From positions 1,366,501 to 1,430,500 of the forward strand of contig OX291543.1 of assembly GCA_946406115.1 (NCBI GenBank): DNA of 64,000 bases, given 5' to 3'. Source of the DNA: Apoda limacodes (taxonomy: Eukaryota; Arthropoda; Insecta; Lepidoptera; Limacodidae). A program made the position numbers and the translations under genes. A model generated the notes under the pieces. It was not told where the DNA came from. It worked only from the letters and a program-made list of their open reading frames with translations, and did not search any database. Positions 41,630-55,100 of this stretch are shown here, piece after piece; position 1 is the first letter of the stretch; each line of letters opens with the position of its first letter.

Positions 41630-42295
41630 ATAAATATAGTTTGTACCATGGGCACATGTTGTACCATGGGCACATGTTGTACCATGGGCACATGTTGCCA
41701 TTTTTTTGTTGCCAAAATTAGAAAGAACAATTTATAGAAACCCAAAGAAGTCGTAGTAAAGTATCATTAAGATTAAAATGCTTTTATAGTTACTATTGGT
41801 TAAGAGAATTGTAACCCCCTGACACTATTCTTCATACAATTCAATGTTTACGAAACATTTAAATGGGACGTAATGAAATAATTTTACCGTTTTCCACTAC
41901 AAAACATTATTTTAAAGTGTACCAGTATGTGAACGTGAGACAGTATTGCCTATTTATTATGTATATGTGTTCTTAAGATGACTGGGGCAAACTACCTTAT
42001 GGTATTTAGTCCTTTTACGTTAATTTATTTAATCAAGCTCTTTTTTTATGTGATTGTAAGAGGCGTGTAGTATATAATGTGAGTAAAACGATTATTTGTA
42101 TGTAAGAAAGTATACATGTACAATTGGGTAAGAAGGGGATAGAAAAATGTTCTGTGTAGAATTTTCAAGGAGACATAATGCGTTGTGATTGTCTCTTTCT
42201 TTATTTCTGATTGTCGAAAAACCCAATTCATTCATGTAATGTCAATCAATTATTTATTAACCAGAGTTATTTGTTAATATCATATTTACAATAAA
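41630..42295 (+). promoter_or_regulatory. Putative TMX2 3' UTR polyadenylation signals
   Basis: AATAAA hexamers occur at 41630-41635, about 30 bp after the stop, and at 42290-42295. The latter would give a 3' UTR of about 700 bases. Which is used cannot be told from sequence. Confidence 0.4.
41643..41697. repeat. 18-bp repeat, three copies
   Basis: Three perfect head-to-tail copies of GTACCATGGGCACATGTT in the presumed TMX2 3' UTR, 45 bp after the stop codon. Confidence 0.95.
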
Positions 42296-42299
42296 GAAA

Positions 42300-43574
42300 A
42301 ACCATTGTCTCTGTTCTGCCTGTAAATGAAAAAATAAGGAAAAGTTAAACCAGTCACGAGGTATGTTTTGAACCTTGATCTTTATCTTGAATCTCATTTA
42401 CATTAATTAAGTTGTTTTATCAAAATAGCAACAAACTGATCATTTGTTTATAAAACAATTTTATCTGTTATTTATTTTGTGTTTTACAATGAAATATTAG
42501 TGTTGCAAATTTCGTTTTATTTATCTCTGATTCTGTTAATAAATTAAAAGAAAAATTTTGGTTTGGACTTCAAAAAGCGAAATCAAACCAGTAGGTTTAG
42601 TTTAAAGGCAGAAAAAGAAAACCAATATATTGTAAAATGTCTTTTAATACAAATATTGACTAGAGTAGTTACAGAAAACCTTAATAACTTAACAAATAAA
42701 TAACATATTTAGAGGAAGAAGCTAACAGTATAGCTGTTAACATTTCGCTACTTAAGTAACACCACTTACATAAGTAACACCACGTAAATCCAAAATTGGT
42801 GGTAGTACTTATATTTAAATTATTTGCACATTTGTAAAAGCACAGGTAAAACCAGTTAAATGTCTACATACAAGTGTTCCGATATCCCGTCAACACAAAC
42901 ACGCCCAATCGCTCTAACCGTACACACTACACACATGGCTAATACCTCGTGCAAGCAATTACAACGGTGCGAAAGTGTGACAGGGAAGGGCGAATCTAGC
43001 GCTATCTCGCTCCATTAGCGTTGGGCCAGACACGTTGTTCGGGAGTTCACTTACTCAATATATACTCCGTTAAAACAGTTACCCCATGTTATTTGTCCAG
43101 TCAACAGATTTTAATGTGTTGAGAACCTTAAGAAACCTCGTCACTTTCATATACCGAGATAGCGAAGTGACACTACGCCAGACTATCTCTATAGACAATT
43201 GTATATTTTGACCAAAAGCGGCTACATTCTATGTACTGTTATTCAAATAATTTTGACATAAATATAATACAGCTGCAAACATAATATCGGACAAGCCCCT
43301 AAGGCGCGGTTGACCTTGGCTTCCTGGATAATACATTTACTTTAAACTGCGCACATACGACGAGGAAGTTCAGCGTTAGGATGTCCGAACGAACCCTGGC
43401 TCGAGAACGTCTCGAGTAGTCCCGACAACCGTGCACGCGGCACGCACTCTGCTCATTATTCAGTCGCCATCGGTAGCATTTGCACAGATGACAGATTTGT
43501 TAAAAGCATAGGTACTCAATAATAACCGACAAGTAGGTAAGGTAATAAGTGAATAAACCAGCTCGCTCGCGGGT

Positions 43575-43614
<40 letters not shown>

Positions 43615-44620
43615 GTACGCTCAGCAAGCACCTGTGCGAATTACGAATTTTGCTCAACCATAAGTAAATATTAAAGCGACAAAAATATCCTAAACTGAAC
43701 AAGTTTAACAAATTTGAAGTTACTCAGTAAATATAAACCCTCAATCTTTTCTAAAACTTCATATTGTAATTTTTACAACCCTTTTACACAATTAGGCATC
43801 ACTTTCACAAGACTGAATAACTTAATGAAATAACGTTGGTCATGTCTCGTAAAGGTACTAATCTTTAGCACCAAAACATCGGAATGCTCACTGGAAGACG
43901 CGGTTGGCCCGGTCTTTGCAAAGTAGTATATATGTCTACGGCATATCTACTACAAAACTGTATTTTTCTTCCTGCAGTTGGTTATTTAGATATACGTGGT
44001 GCTAGAACTCAACTGACGATTTGTGACCCTATTTATAAATCTCACAAGGCTAAAACTTGTATGTATGGTCCGACCGAAGTCAGTTTTTTAATTTTGGCTA
44101 AAACCAAATCAATATAAAATTGTCGCTCAAAACCGAGAATTCACAAAGCCTTTAAAAATACAATTTTCTGTACATTATTTTTTAATCCACATTTAATAAA
44201 TATATATGATAAAAAAAATAATGAATCATTTATCTCTTCGTCGCGGCCGGTGAATCAGTGCTTGCGCTGTCAAAATAGTAAATGGCCATATTGTTAATTT
44301 ACATTTGGCGTAGAGAACGAACGATTTCAATGCTAGGCCACACACATCGCGATAACATTCTTGCAAAGAAACTTTGCCTTCGGCTTACGTCGAAGGTGCT
44401 TGGCCACACTGCCAAACACAAAATGGACGCCGCGGCCGCTCTTTATCATGTATGGCAGCATTTTTTTTTATTCTTGCCAGCCTTCATACGTTCCCACTGT
44501 TGGGGCAAGGCCTAATCTCATAAGCGAGGGTGATTTGGGCCATAGTCCAAACGCGGGCCCAGTGCGGATTGTGGACTTCACATGTCTTATTTTTTTCTTG
44601 ACGTATACAGTTTTATTATA
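42300..44620. other. Intergenic region between TMX2 and the next gene
   Basis: AT-rich with GC-richer islands at 42890-43460 and 44230-44440. A (CGCA)n microsatellite occurs at 43573-43614. ORFs at 43884 and 44282 are short and unrecognised. A promoter or unannotated exon could be here but I cannot support one. Confidence 0.35.
43573..43614. repeat. (CGCA)n microsatellite
   Basis: About ten uninterrupted CGCA units. Confidence 0.95.
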
Positions 44621-44625
44621 TTATA

Positions 44626-44703
44626 GGCTACGGTGACCGCTTACCATCAGGCGGACCGTAGGCTTGTTTGCCACCTTAGTGGTATAAAAAAAAAAAAAAA
44701 AAA
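44626..44703 (+). mobile_element. LINE-A 3' tail fragment
   Basis: AGGCTACGGTGACCGCTTAC, then CCACCTTAGTGGTAT and poly(A), a severely 5'-truncated LINE-A insertion of about 78 bp. Confidence 0.9.
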
Positions 44704-44704
44704 G

Positions 44705-46043
44705 TTTTCCTCACTATGTTTTCCTTCACCGAAAAGCCAGTGGTGTGAATAAATAAATCAGTATACTTGAAAAATTAAGAAAATACTCATTGGTATAGCC
44801 CAAAGCATCGCGCTAGCGCGTTTTGTGTGGCCAAGGTATTAGTGCCGTCACAACAAAATGCAGCTTATATCGAACGACGCGCGCGCTAAATTCAAATTGC
44901 TAAGTTTATTCAAATTTAAATGCTGAATTTTAGCCGACAACCATAAACTCGGACGGACCTTAATGCTACTTATGTCAGGGGTCATCCATTTAATACCCCG
45001 TCCCCTTCCTTTAATAGGTGACGCATTAAACAGATGGTGCCCCAGTAATCTAACATTAGGTACTACATATATAATTCATTTAAATAGGAGCCTTCAGTTA
45101 CACAAGGAAGATGCAGTTATGTTCCAAAAGTGCTGTTAATTTGATAAAAATGTGAAAATTAAACAGAAATAACTCCGCAAATAATATGCTGCATGAGCAA
45201 GTCTCTAATGTCTAAGGATGTTATGTGGATAACCATACAAAGGTTTAATGATTAAAGAGAGAAAAATAAATACCTGCAATAAAATGTTTTATGCAGAGTT
45301 GTTTTACACAAACAATGTGTATCTTGGGAACTTTTTGAAATACTCTAGTATAAATTTATAATCAATTATGTTTCTGTTTCTAAATATAGACTTTATTAAG
45401 AAAAACAAGTCTGTTACCAAAAATGATTGCAAAACCCATTTATGTTACGAGTGAACTGTGAAAGACGCTCTATGCATTTGTTCTAGTATTCACCCGAATG
45501 TATACCTAATGGTGATCTTACTTTATTTACTGGGATTAAGACAATATATCAAAAAATGTACAGTTATGGGTTATTTTAAAACTCCCGTTTGTAAATGTGT
45601 TCTTGTTTAATTATATCATATAATGAAAAAAATAGGTACTCTAACAATACATTACGGGAGTTTTAAAATAACCCATAACTGTACCTAACCTCTTTCACAG
45701 TTCACTCTTAACATTTGTGACACACGCACAAGTGAAAAGTAATAACTGACAAACTTCACAGTCACAAGTATTTATGTGTATTGGCAAGTGTTGACTGGAA
45801 AGAGTTTTGTCCTTTTTCCTCTTGAACATAAGTACAATTTCCTTAACCAAAATATTATCTTTATTTCTACTGGGAGGACTGGGATTGGATGATTATTCAA
45901 TCAAACCTTAGGTAGGTTCGTTCGAATGCAACTAGGATTCGATTTCTTTTTTGAATGTCTGTAAAAATCTCAAGAATACATTAGCAAGAATATCTTAAAA
46001 CAAATTTCAATATGCAAAATATTAAATAAATAGATGTAGATAG
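44705..46043. other. Intergenic, with a nested hairpin
   Basis: AT-rich apart from the hairpin at 45444-45712. No gene is recognised. It lies 3' of the unrecognised minus-strand gene. Confidence 0.4.
45444..45712. mobile_element. Foldback/MITE with two nested inverted repeats
   Basis: An outer pair of ~23 bp (GAGTGAACTGTGAAAG at 45449 and its complement at 45693) encloses an inner perfect 30-bp pair (45559-45588 with 45654-45683, containing CAGTTATGGGTTATTTTAA). The centre is about 65 bp. It is non-coding. Confidence 0.85.
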
Positions 46044-46165
46044 TTACAAAATAAACATTTCGAATATCATATCCAAGATGTTTAACAGTTTGAGGAACCT
46101 TGGCTTTGATTCCTCTTCGGTGTGACGTGACGCAGGTTTCTCTCTGCTACGTTTGGATTCTGCAT
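46044..46165 (-). CDS. Unrecognised gene, terminal exon
   Basis: After acceptor ATCCACAG, 40 codons read DAESKRSREKPASRHTEEES and end RFLKLLNILDMIFEMFIL followed by TAA. The first part is charged and probably disordered, the end hydrophobic. The phase fits the preceding exon (a split Asp codon). Confidence 0.48.
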
Positions 46166-49100
46166 CTGTGGATGACAAAAATAAATATTCAAGACATATA
46201 TGTAGGTATCTCAAAGGATTGTCACAAAATATTCAAGATATCTATGTAGGTATTTGTATTTAAATTAAAGAGTTGTCACCAAATATTCAAGTCATATAAT
46301 TAAGTAGGTATGACCTCAAATGGTTATCAATTTCTGGTTTAAATCTTAATTAACGGGCCAATAGTTGGAACGTTTGAGCTACCGGAAACGCTTTACGCAG
46401 AATGTTATCTTATGTTTTTACAAAATTAACTTTTTCTGTTGCTGAAAAATGTAACTCCAGAAGTGCGAGAAGAAATGTGGTTGCAGAGTGTCGGCTGCCA
46501 CGCTCACTATGCAGTTGGGGTGCCGGTCCACCTAAATGCAACATATCTAGAATGATGACCAGGACGATTATGTCCAATATTACGACTATTATTTTTACAT
46601 CGGTGTGCGTAATTTTGGTGTTTCCAACCTTAAAGTGATTACCCCGAATTGGGGAGTTCTTACTTTCATTCGGTACTACAATTTATTTTCACTTTCGATG
46701 ACACCCTGTGGTGACACATTATTTTAAGATAGAACGTAAGCCTTTGATACAAAGGTAGCTGTTGACCATGGCCTTGTAATGCATGTTAAACCTTAAAATA
46801 TGTTCCAAATATTGTATACTGGAGTGCTAAAATATAGATCTGTGTACAAAATAAAATCCGTCCTTCTCTGCCATGGCATCCGTGCGCGCCGTGTACGTTA
46901 TTCATAGGTGCCGCCATGTGACAACAGCCGTTTTTTTGTTGACAAGATTATTTTTAACATAGAAAGCTATCACATCACAGAGCCATTGAAATCGTTTTGT
47001 TCGTCAAATGTCAACAAACAAAATAGCTGTTCACCATTTTTAAAGAACATCCACTGTTCTACCTCCCAAGCATGTGCAGCCAATGCGTTAAATGCGGACT
47101 GTAAGTGCCGCCAAATTTAACACAGAGCGCATTCATTTTTAGTCAGCAGATAGATGGAATGCGCGCGTAGAGAGCATAGAGCACATTCAATGCGTAAATA
47201 TTAGAATTACTAATTTATTTTGCAAAAGCGATATTGCTAATATTATTAGAGCAGCCCGCAGGATTCGGATCACAATGTTATATATGTTTAAATGTGTACA
47301 ATTTTCTCAATTAACATTTATTATGAATCTTATACCCGTCAGTTTTGTAAGTTACAGTGTCATTTAATTACCACTACGGCGCCTATTCTAAAAAGCCCTG
47401 TTAAATTTGTCGTTTTTGCTTTTATTTTTTTATTATTAGTTAGTAAACCCGCATACATAACACATATTCTGAGAAAATTTCAGGCTTTTGCCTACTTCGA
47501 GCTCTTTAAAGGTTAGGACTCATCGGGTAGGGTAACAATCAGGGAGTTTAATTAATAAACTATAGAGTATTTAAATCTCAATTTACATAGTAAATATAAA
47601 GATTATATATAATATGTTATTTAAATTAATTAATAAAATTAAAAGATTTTGTATAACATTTTATTAGTTATCCAAAAGAAAATAAAAAAAAAATCATTAC
47701 AAGTACATTATATTTGTTTTCCTTAAGACCTAATAAAAATCATTGTAAATGAATAACTAATATTACTGACTGCCGTCTCAAAATATTAAACAAACAATGC
47801 AAATTACACTCGCCATATAATTTTCACACCCGATTGCGCGTGCGCGTACACCGTCTTGCTAATAAAGTCCCTAGTATTAGATAACTAAAGTTGAAATTCT
47901 AATAATATTATAAATGTGAAAGTTTGTTTGGATGTTTGTTACTCTTTCACGCTTCAACCACTGGACGGGATGAAACTTGGAATACAAATAGAGTAGGTCC
48001 TGGAATAGCATATAGACTTCTTTTTATCCCTAAATTCCCGTGGGAATAACTATATCCGAGTTTAAACGAACTATAGCTATAGCTACAGCTTGATATAGCA
48101 AACTATATTAGTGTAATAAAGGAGAACATCACAGTCGCTGATAACCGAGTTTAGGGCTGGCGGAGCCGCTGGCAAAATCTAGCTTTATATAAAGAGTCCA
48201 AAGCGTGACGTTAACAGATTACGTATGATGTAGTGTGACGGCAAGTACCTGAAAATTCAGGTACTCGGATTGGGTCGTTTTGTGGACACGGAATCTAGAC
48301 GTATAAATCATCATTGGTTGTCTGTGATAGCACACGTAGCACACGTAGCACACGTAGTCAGGAGTTACAAACAAAACAAAAAAATATGGTCATTTGTTGA
48401 AATTACATCCAAATTAATAAGGTAAGGTATCAAATTTTCAAGAAAAAAATATTTGAAAATAGATATTATGAGACCAATGGACAATAATGGTTAAAACTGT
48501 GGTATGTGATCGCTGAATATAGGTTCTATCGACCCCTTACCGTTGGACTTTGGAACATTATTTACGCCTCACCCTATATGTAGGTATATTATATTCAAAA
48601 CATTTATATGTAGGTATGTACCTCAAAGGATTGTCACCTGAGTTGCAATGGAAACATTCTGTATTAAGGTGAAACCGATTTGGGTAATTTCCATACAAAT
48701 TTATTTCATAACAAATACATACTATATCAATATTTAGTAGTCAAAAGGATATTAATTTTTAAAATGCCAGTAAATTATGATTAGATATACATATGTGATA
48801 TAACTGTAGCTGCTTGGAAGGCTTAGAAATAAACTGAATGTGAGTGTATCATTTAGGCTTACCATTGTGTTCAGCTTGTTTCTGGTAGGAGCCCTGGTCG
48901 GCTAGGTGTAGGTCCTCCTCGGATACCAGGGACGACATGTCAAGGAACACGTGTATGCTGTACTCGGACACGCCGTGCGACCAGTCGCCGAACACACCTA
49001 TACCTGACGATGGATACATCAGTGTTTACAATTACAAATTAGTAAGATGATTTGCTGTAAAATGTTTGTAAGTTGTATACTTACACCTTATTCCCTTTGC

Positions 49101-52100
49101 CCTCTTCCCCTTCCTTGTTAATTTATAATTTAGGACTACATTACGGCCAAAGGAAGAAAAATAATTCCTTTTTGTAGATTACATATACTCTGTGGCGGTT
49201 TACAAAGAACTCATAACTTACAATACAAACACCACAGACTGTAGGTTCAAATTGATATTTGCTGTATGCATAGTAGCTAACTGAGTGTACCAAGATGTCA
49301 GAAAACATAGTAGCTACACGGAAAAAAAAGAGTTTCCAAGTTCTATTCCATCAAAATAATTTGCATTCAGTCAAGAAATCCAACTATTTTGGACATATTT
49401 TGTTCACAGAAGGCAATATTATTTCCCAGAAAAAAAATCATTTTATCAATCGAAATTGATAAACTTCTTTTCGTATGAATAAATTCTTTTTTAACCAAAT
49501 AAATGTACGTTTTAGATAAACCAAACTTAAATTATTTACCCTAAGACAGTTAATGTTCTTGTATAAAATAAATACATTTTTATATGCAACATTTTATTTT
49601 TCTTCGTTTGAAACAAAAAATAATTTTGCTTTGATATAATTTATTTTGCGCCAAAATCATGGTTTTCTTAAATCTGCGACGTCACTTATTAAAAACTATA
49701 TTTTTCGATGAAAATAATTGTAACTTAAATCAAAGCCAGTGAAATGTTCAGTTAAGATAATAATGTTTTGAATTAGAGAAAATAATAATTTTAACAGAAT
49801 TTGTTAGATTCTTGACTCAAAATCTGATATTTTAAGCTGAAACTCTTGTTTTAGTCAAAACAAATAAAATACCTGCTTTAAAATATTAAACATTTTCGTT
49901 GAAATTAATCAGCTAATATCGCTTTGAACGAATTTTCTTTTCGTTTAAGTAAATACCTGCATTTTCAAAATTGAATGAATCTCATCACTGTCCTTCATAG
50001 GATTTCGTGTTGGCTTTTAATTTTAAATAATTGTTTATTGTAGGGTTTTGTGCGTCAAATTAGTATCAGTTTATGCGAGAAACCTACAGTTAATTATTTT
50101 CTGAGAATTGAAAAGCTTGTGGCCCAGTCGCATTCGTCTATCTGAAACGATAAGCGAAGTTAAGCAACGTCGACCGTGGTCAGTACTTGGATGGGTGACC
50201 GCTTTTTCTTCCATGTTTAAGAAGGATCGTTAAATAGTCATAACAATTATTATTAAACATAACGCTGTATAATCAGCTAAAGGCGAGAATAGCTACTAAG
50301 CTCGACAAAGTCCATAAAAAGGCAGTGCGGTGGTAGACTGCCTATATGGCCCAAGCCTCCAGAAAAGAGGCCTGTTCCTCTGCAGTAGGCCACTACTACT
50401 AGCTCGACAAACGTCCGCTAAGACACACACTAAGTCAGTGCGGTAGACTGACTCTATATGGCCCAAGCCTCCAGAAAAGAGGCGTGGGCTTTTTAAAAAA
50501 CTTTATTTAATCTTGACGGTTAACTATGTCATTTTGGACCGAAACATTTTTTGTTTTAAACTAAAATATAATGTTATTAATTTAAGAGCTGATGTAGTCA
50601 AGTTAAGAGCACTATTCTTTTTTTTTTTTTTTTTTTAATACCACTAAGGTGGCAAACAAGCTTACGGCCCGCCTGATGGTAAGCGGTCACCGTAGCCTAT
50701 GGACGCTTGCAACACCAGGGGTATCACTTGCGCGTTGCCGACCCTTCAGAAATCTAATAACTTCTTTCTTGAAGAACTCCATACTGTAGTCCTTGCAGAA
50801 AACCTTGGCAGGGAGCTCATTCCACAACTTAAGCGTTCGCGGGAGGAAGTTTCTCTGAAACCGCACTGTACGCGACCATTTAGGTTCTAAAGTGTGAGAA
50901 TGAATTCCCTGCCGATGGCGAGCGGTGCGATGGTAGAAAGTAGCCGTGGGCATCATTTCGAACAATTCCTCAGAACACAACCCATTGTACAAGCGGTAGA
51001 ACACACACAGTGAGGCAAAGTCTCTCCTCAGACTTAAGGGCTCGATACCGCAAGTGAGTTTGGGATCGTCGACAATTCTCACAGCCCGTCGTTGAACAGA
51101 GTCAAAAGGGTCAAGCTGGTATCCGGGTGCACCTGCCCAGAGATGGCAGCAGTACTCCATATGGGGCCGAACTTGCGACTTGTAAAGTAACAACCTTTGC
51201 CCCGACGTGAAGCACTGCTTCGCTCTGTTGAGTACACCAAGTTTTTTGGACGCCAGCTTTACCTTATCTTGTAAATGATCTCGGAACTGAACATCGCTGG
51301 AGATGTCGACACCAAGGATCCCAATGCTCTTGGAGATGGAGAGGGGAGTGTTCTGGAATTGTGGGACCACAGTGAATGGAGTTTTCTTAGCGGTGAACGC
51401 GCACACTTGTGTCTTTGTAGGGTTGAATCGGACCAAGTTTACCCGTCCCCAGTCAGAGACCTGGGACAGTGTGGTCTCGATTTGAGACACAAGTTCTCCG
51501 CGGTTTTCCTCCACAAGGGAACGAGGGATGTTTGCACGACCCGTGTAAAAAGTGTCTCCAGTACTGTCATCTGCATAGCAATGTATGTTGTTGATGTCCA
51601 ACATGTCATTGATATGCAGTAGAAACAGCGTAGGAGACAGCACAGAGCCTTGCGGGACACCAGCATTAATGTCCATGCTATCAGAGCAACTACCGTCAAC
51701 TACAGTTCGTATGCGTCTGCCGGACAAAAAGCTAGCCACCCATTTGCACAAACCCTCGGGCACTCCGTAAGATGGCAACTTCGATAGAAGACCGCGGTGC
51801 CAGACCCGATCGAACGCCTTCGCTATGTCCAGGCTACATGCCAATGCCTCCCCCTGACTCTCAATGGCTAGTGCCCATCGGTGTGTGAGATACACTAGAA
51901 GGTCACCAGTCGAGCGACCGTGGCGAAAGCCATATTGACGGTCACTGACCAGATCGTGTACTTCTAGGTATCTTAGAAGCTGTGTGTTGATCACACGCTC
52001 CATCACCTTAGAGGTAATAGCGATAGGCCTGTAATTCGATGGATCTGATCTATCGCCCTTTTTGGGCACCGGGTGCACATTCGCAGTCTTCCATGTAGAC

Positions 52101-55100
52101 GGAAATTGCCTAGTGTGGTAGGAAAGCGCGAAGAGGCGCGTGAGTACAGGACATAACTCAGGAGCACACTGCTTAAGCACCACTGCTGGTATACCGTCTG
52201 GCCCACTCGACTTATGAACGTCTAGAGAAAGCAACGCCCGCCTGACCTCCCGCTGCGTTATGGAGATTTCCGGCATGGACTTACCGCACCACGGTATAGT
52301 AGGTGGTACAGCGCCTTCATCGTTCATATTCGAGTTCGAGGCAAAGAGACTGCCCAGTAGATCGGCTTTCTCTTTAGCACTATGGGCCAAGTCACCATCG
52401 GTCTTTCGCAGTGGTGGTAACGACGACTGGCAGAAGTTCCCTTCGGCAGCTTTGGCAAGCGACCAGAAAGCACGACTCCCAGAAGGATAGCTCGCAAGTC
52501 GCCCACCTATTTTGCCGATGAATTGGAATTTTGCTCTGGCAGTTGCTTTCTTACTGAACCTCGAGGCAGCATTTAATTTGCGTTTTAACTCAGAAATATT
52601 CGGATCCTTATTATAACGAGCCGTGGTACAAGCCTCATATGCATTTTGCTTAAGAATTTTAGCTTTTCTGCAAGACCTATTAAACCACGGTCGTTTTTTG
52701 ACGCCGGCAGCTACTCGCGGGTTAGGAATATAGCATTCCATACCAGCAAGGATTGTCTCAGTGACTGCGGCTGCGCAGACGTCAGGATCTTCTGAGTTAA
52801 AGCAGATCTGCCTCCACGGGTACGATGCGTAAAATTCACGCAATCCATCCCAGTCTGCCGACTTATAGTGCCACACACGACGCCAGTTAGTTGGCCCAGA
52901 AGGATCAGGTTGTGTGCATGACACTTGAGTCCGAACGAGACAGTGGTCCGAGGAGCCAAGAGGCGCATCCACTGAGACGGAGTACCCGTCCGGACGAGTA
53001 GTCAGCAGAAGGTCCAGTAAGGAGCTCGTATGTTCCTCTATATCTGGTATTCTCGTTGGAGAAAGTACCAGCTGAGAGAATCCATAGGTCAGAGCAAATT
53101 CATGAGCAGATATCCCAGCATAGTTATTGGTTCGAGAACTGAGCCACTCGCGATGGTGGGCGTTAAAGTCTCCCAAAATAACTAGTTCTGCTGTGGGATA
53201 TTGCTCTAGAACTTTGTCAGTCGTCAAACTCAGGTGCGTGAAGAGTCGAGTTACGTCCGTGTCACCGCTATGAGACCTGTATAGGCACGCATAGATACGA
53301 GTGTGGCCGCCGTAATCTACGCGCACCCACAATATCGACAGGTCCCTGTCTTCAAGGCTATTCTCTTGTGTGAACTAGAAATTTCTTCCGTGGAGTAACG
53401 CACGAAGTTCTACGCCCAAGAAAACTAAGTGTTTCAAATAAAGAAGCATATTTTTCTTTAATGAATTAAATATTGTTTTAAATTGATAGAGTTTTATTTA
53501 CTGGTTCAAAGAAATTTGATCTTGTGATAACTTCATATTATTTTAAATATTTAAGAGAAATAATATCTTCGATGAAGTAAATATTCGTTGGTGCATATAT
53601 GAAACGATATTCTCTTGGCTCAACTTATACTTTTTTACCGTGTAACTAAGCGTGTACCGAGATGTCAGAAAACATAGTAGCTAATAAGTGCGTACCGAGA
53701 TATAAGAAAAAATAGTAGCTAACTATGTGTGTACCGTGATATCAGAAAACATAGTAGTTAACTATTTGTGTACCGAGATGTCAGAAAACATAGTAGCTGA
53801 CTATGTGTGTACCGAGATGTCAGAAAAAATAGTAGCTAACTAAGTGTGTACCGAGATGTCAGAAAACATCGTAGCTAACTGTTCGGTAAAGATCAGCGGT
53901 GATGTCACGCCCTTTCTCTTCGTACGACGGATTTCGCACCGGCTCGCATTTAGTTCTGAAAAAGTCGCGTACTGCTACGGACGCACCTGTGTATTGCGTA
54001 TACCCAGTGGTGCTTTGTTTATACGATACCTAGTTACGGACTGTTAATTTTCGGCTCGGTTTAGCCCAAAAGTTATGTTGAACATTTTTGATCGGTATTA
54101 ATTGAAAAAAATATTAAACGGACCTCTGGGACTGACCTTATGCGCCGATAGGAACCGTTGGTAGGTATTTGGAGGTGTTTGGTAGCTAGTTTGTACGTAA
54201 GTTATTGTAGGAATTTAAGTATATAGATTAGCGATAAGCGCGCGCCTTTGTTATCTGTACTTATCAATATGTTTGTTTATTTGTTACTTTTGGGGTTTTT
54301 ATTTTCGGTTTACGTTTAGAATATATACACACCGGCACAATTAGCGAAACACAAAAAAAGGATTTGAACGAATGGCAGCAGGTTCTCTTTACTGATGAGT
54401 GCAGAGTTCTTTTAAAACAGATCGATGGGAGTCAGCGAATATGGAGACGCAAAGGAGAACGCCACATACAGTCTAATTTTGAACACACAGTGGCTTATGG
54501 TGGCGGCACGATTATGGTTTGGGGAGGGATATGTTTGGTAGCTCGCACGGAGTTAGTGATAGTCACAGGAGGGACCATGACAGCAGATCGATACATCAGA
54601 GACATTTTAGAAGAACATGTTGTACCATTTGCCCCATTTATTGGTGACGACTTTATTCTAATGCAAGATAATGCTCGTGCTCATAGTGTACAATCGGTAC
54701 AGGCATATCTGAGCCACGTAGGTATACCGGTGATGCAGTGGCCAGCAAATTCCCCCGATATGAATCCGATAGAGCATGTCTGGGACTTGCTAAGTGAAGG
54801 GTTAATTCCAGAATGCCACCCCTAACAATTTGAATGAACTTGGAAACGCATTACTTGAGGAGTGGGAGCGGTTGCCTCAAGAAATCATCGATAACATAAT
54901 CTGTAGCATGCCCAGACGAATGGAAACCGTAATCAGAGCAAGAGGGGGAAACACTCGTTATTAATTTTGCTTTAATTTTATTGTTAAATCATTTAATGCT
55001 TACTTTTTTTTTATTTTTTGTGATGGTTCATAATCATCTAAAAATTTCACTTATTTCAAATTTCTTTATTTTTCAATAAAAAATAACGAAGACTTTTCAA

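Larger units (their letters stand above)
49317..53642. mobile_element. DNA transposon (non-autonomous) with TA target site, carrying LINE-A and a SINE
   Basis: The ends are inverted: CACGGAAAAAAAAG at 49317 and CACGGTAAAAAAGT reading in from 53642. Each end is flanked by TA, and the flanks are halves of one minisatellite unit (TAGC-TA | TA-ACTAAG), so the empty site can be inferred. The element proper is about 1.6 kb of AT-rich non-coding DNA (49317-50617 plus 53365-53642), into which a LINE-A copy was inserted. It is probably a Tc1/mariner-type MITE-like element; no transposase was seen. Confidence 0.75.

Noticed and set aside
50154..50202. A functional 5S rRNA gene
   Set aside because: Only the internal promoter half is similar, and the 5' half and 3' stem are missing.
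50699..52490. Many open frames on the strand opposite the LINE-A ORF (for example 51275-51622, 52260-52490)
   Set aside because: They mirror identical frames in the 7730-10696 copy and have no motifs; they are shadows of the RT ORF.
53645..53882. CRISPR-like array
   Set aside because: The units are head-to-tail with no spacers.
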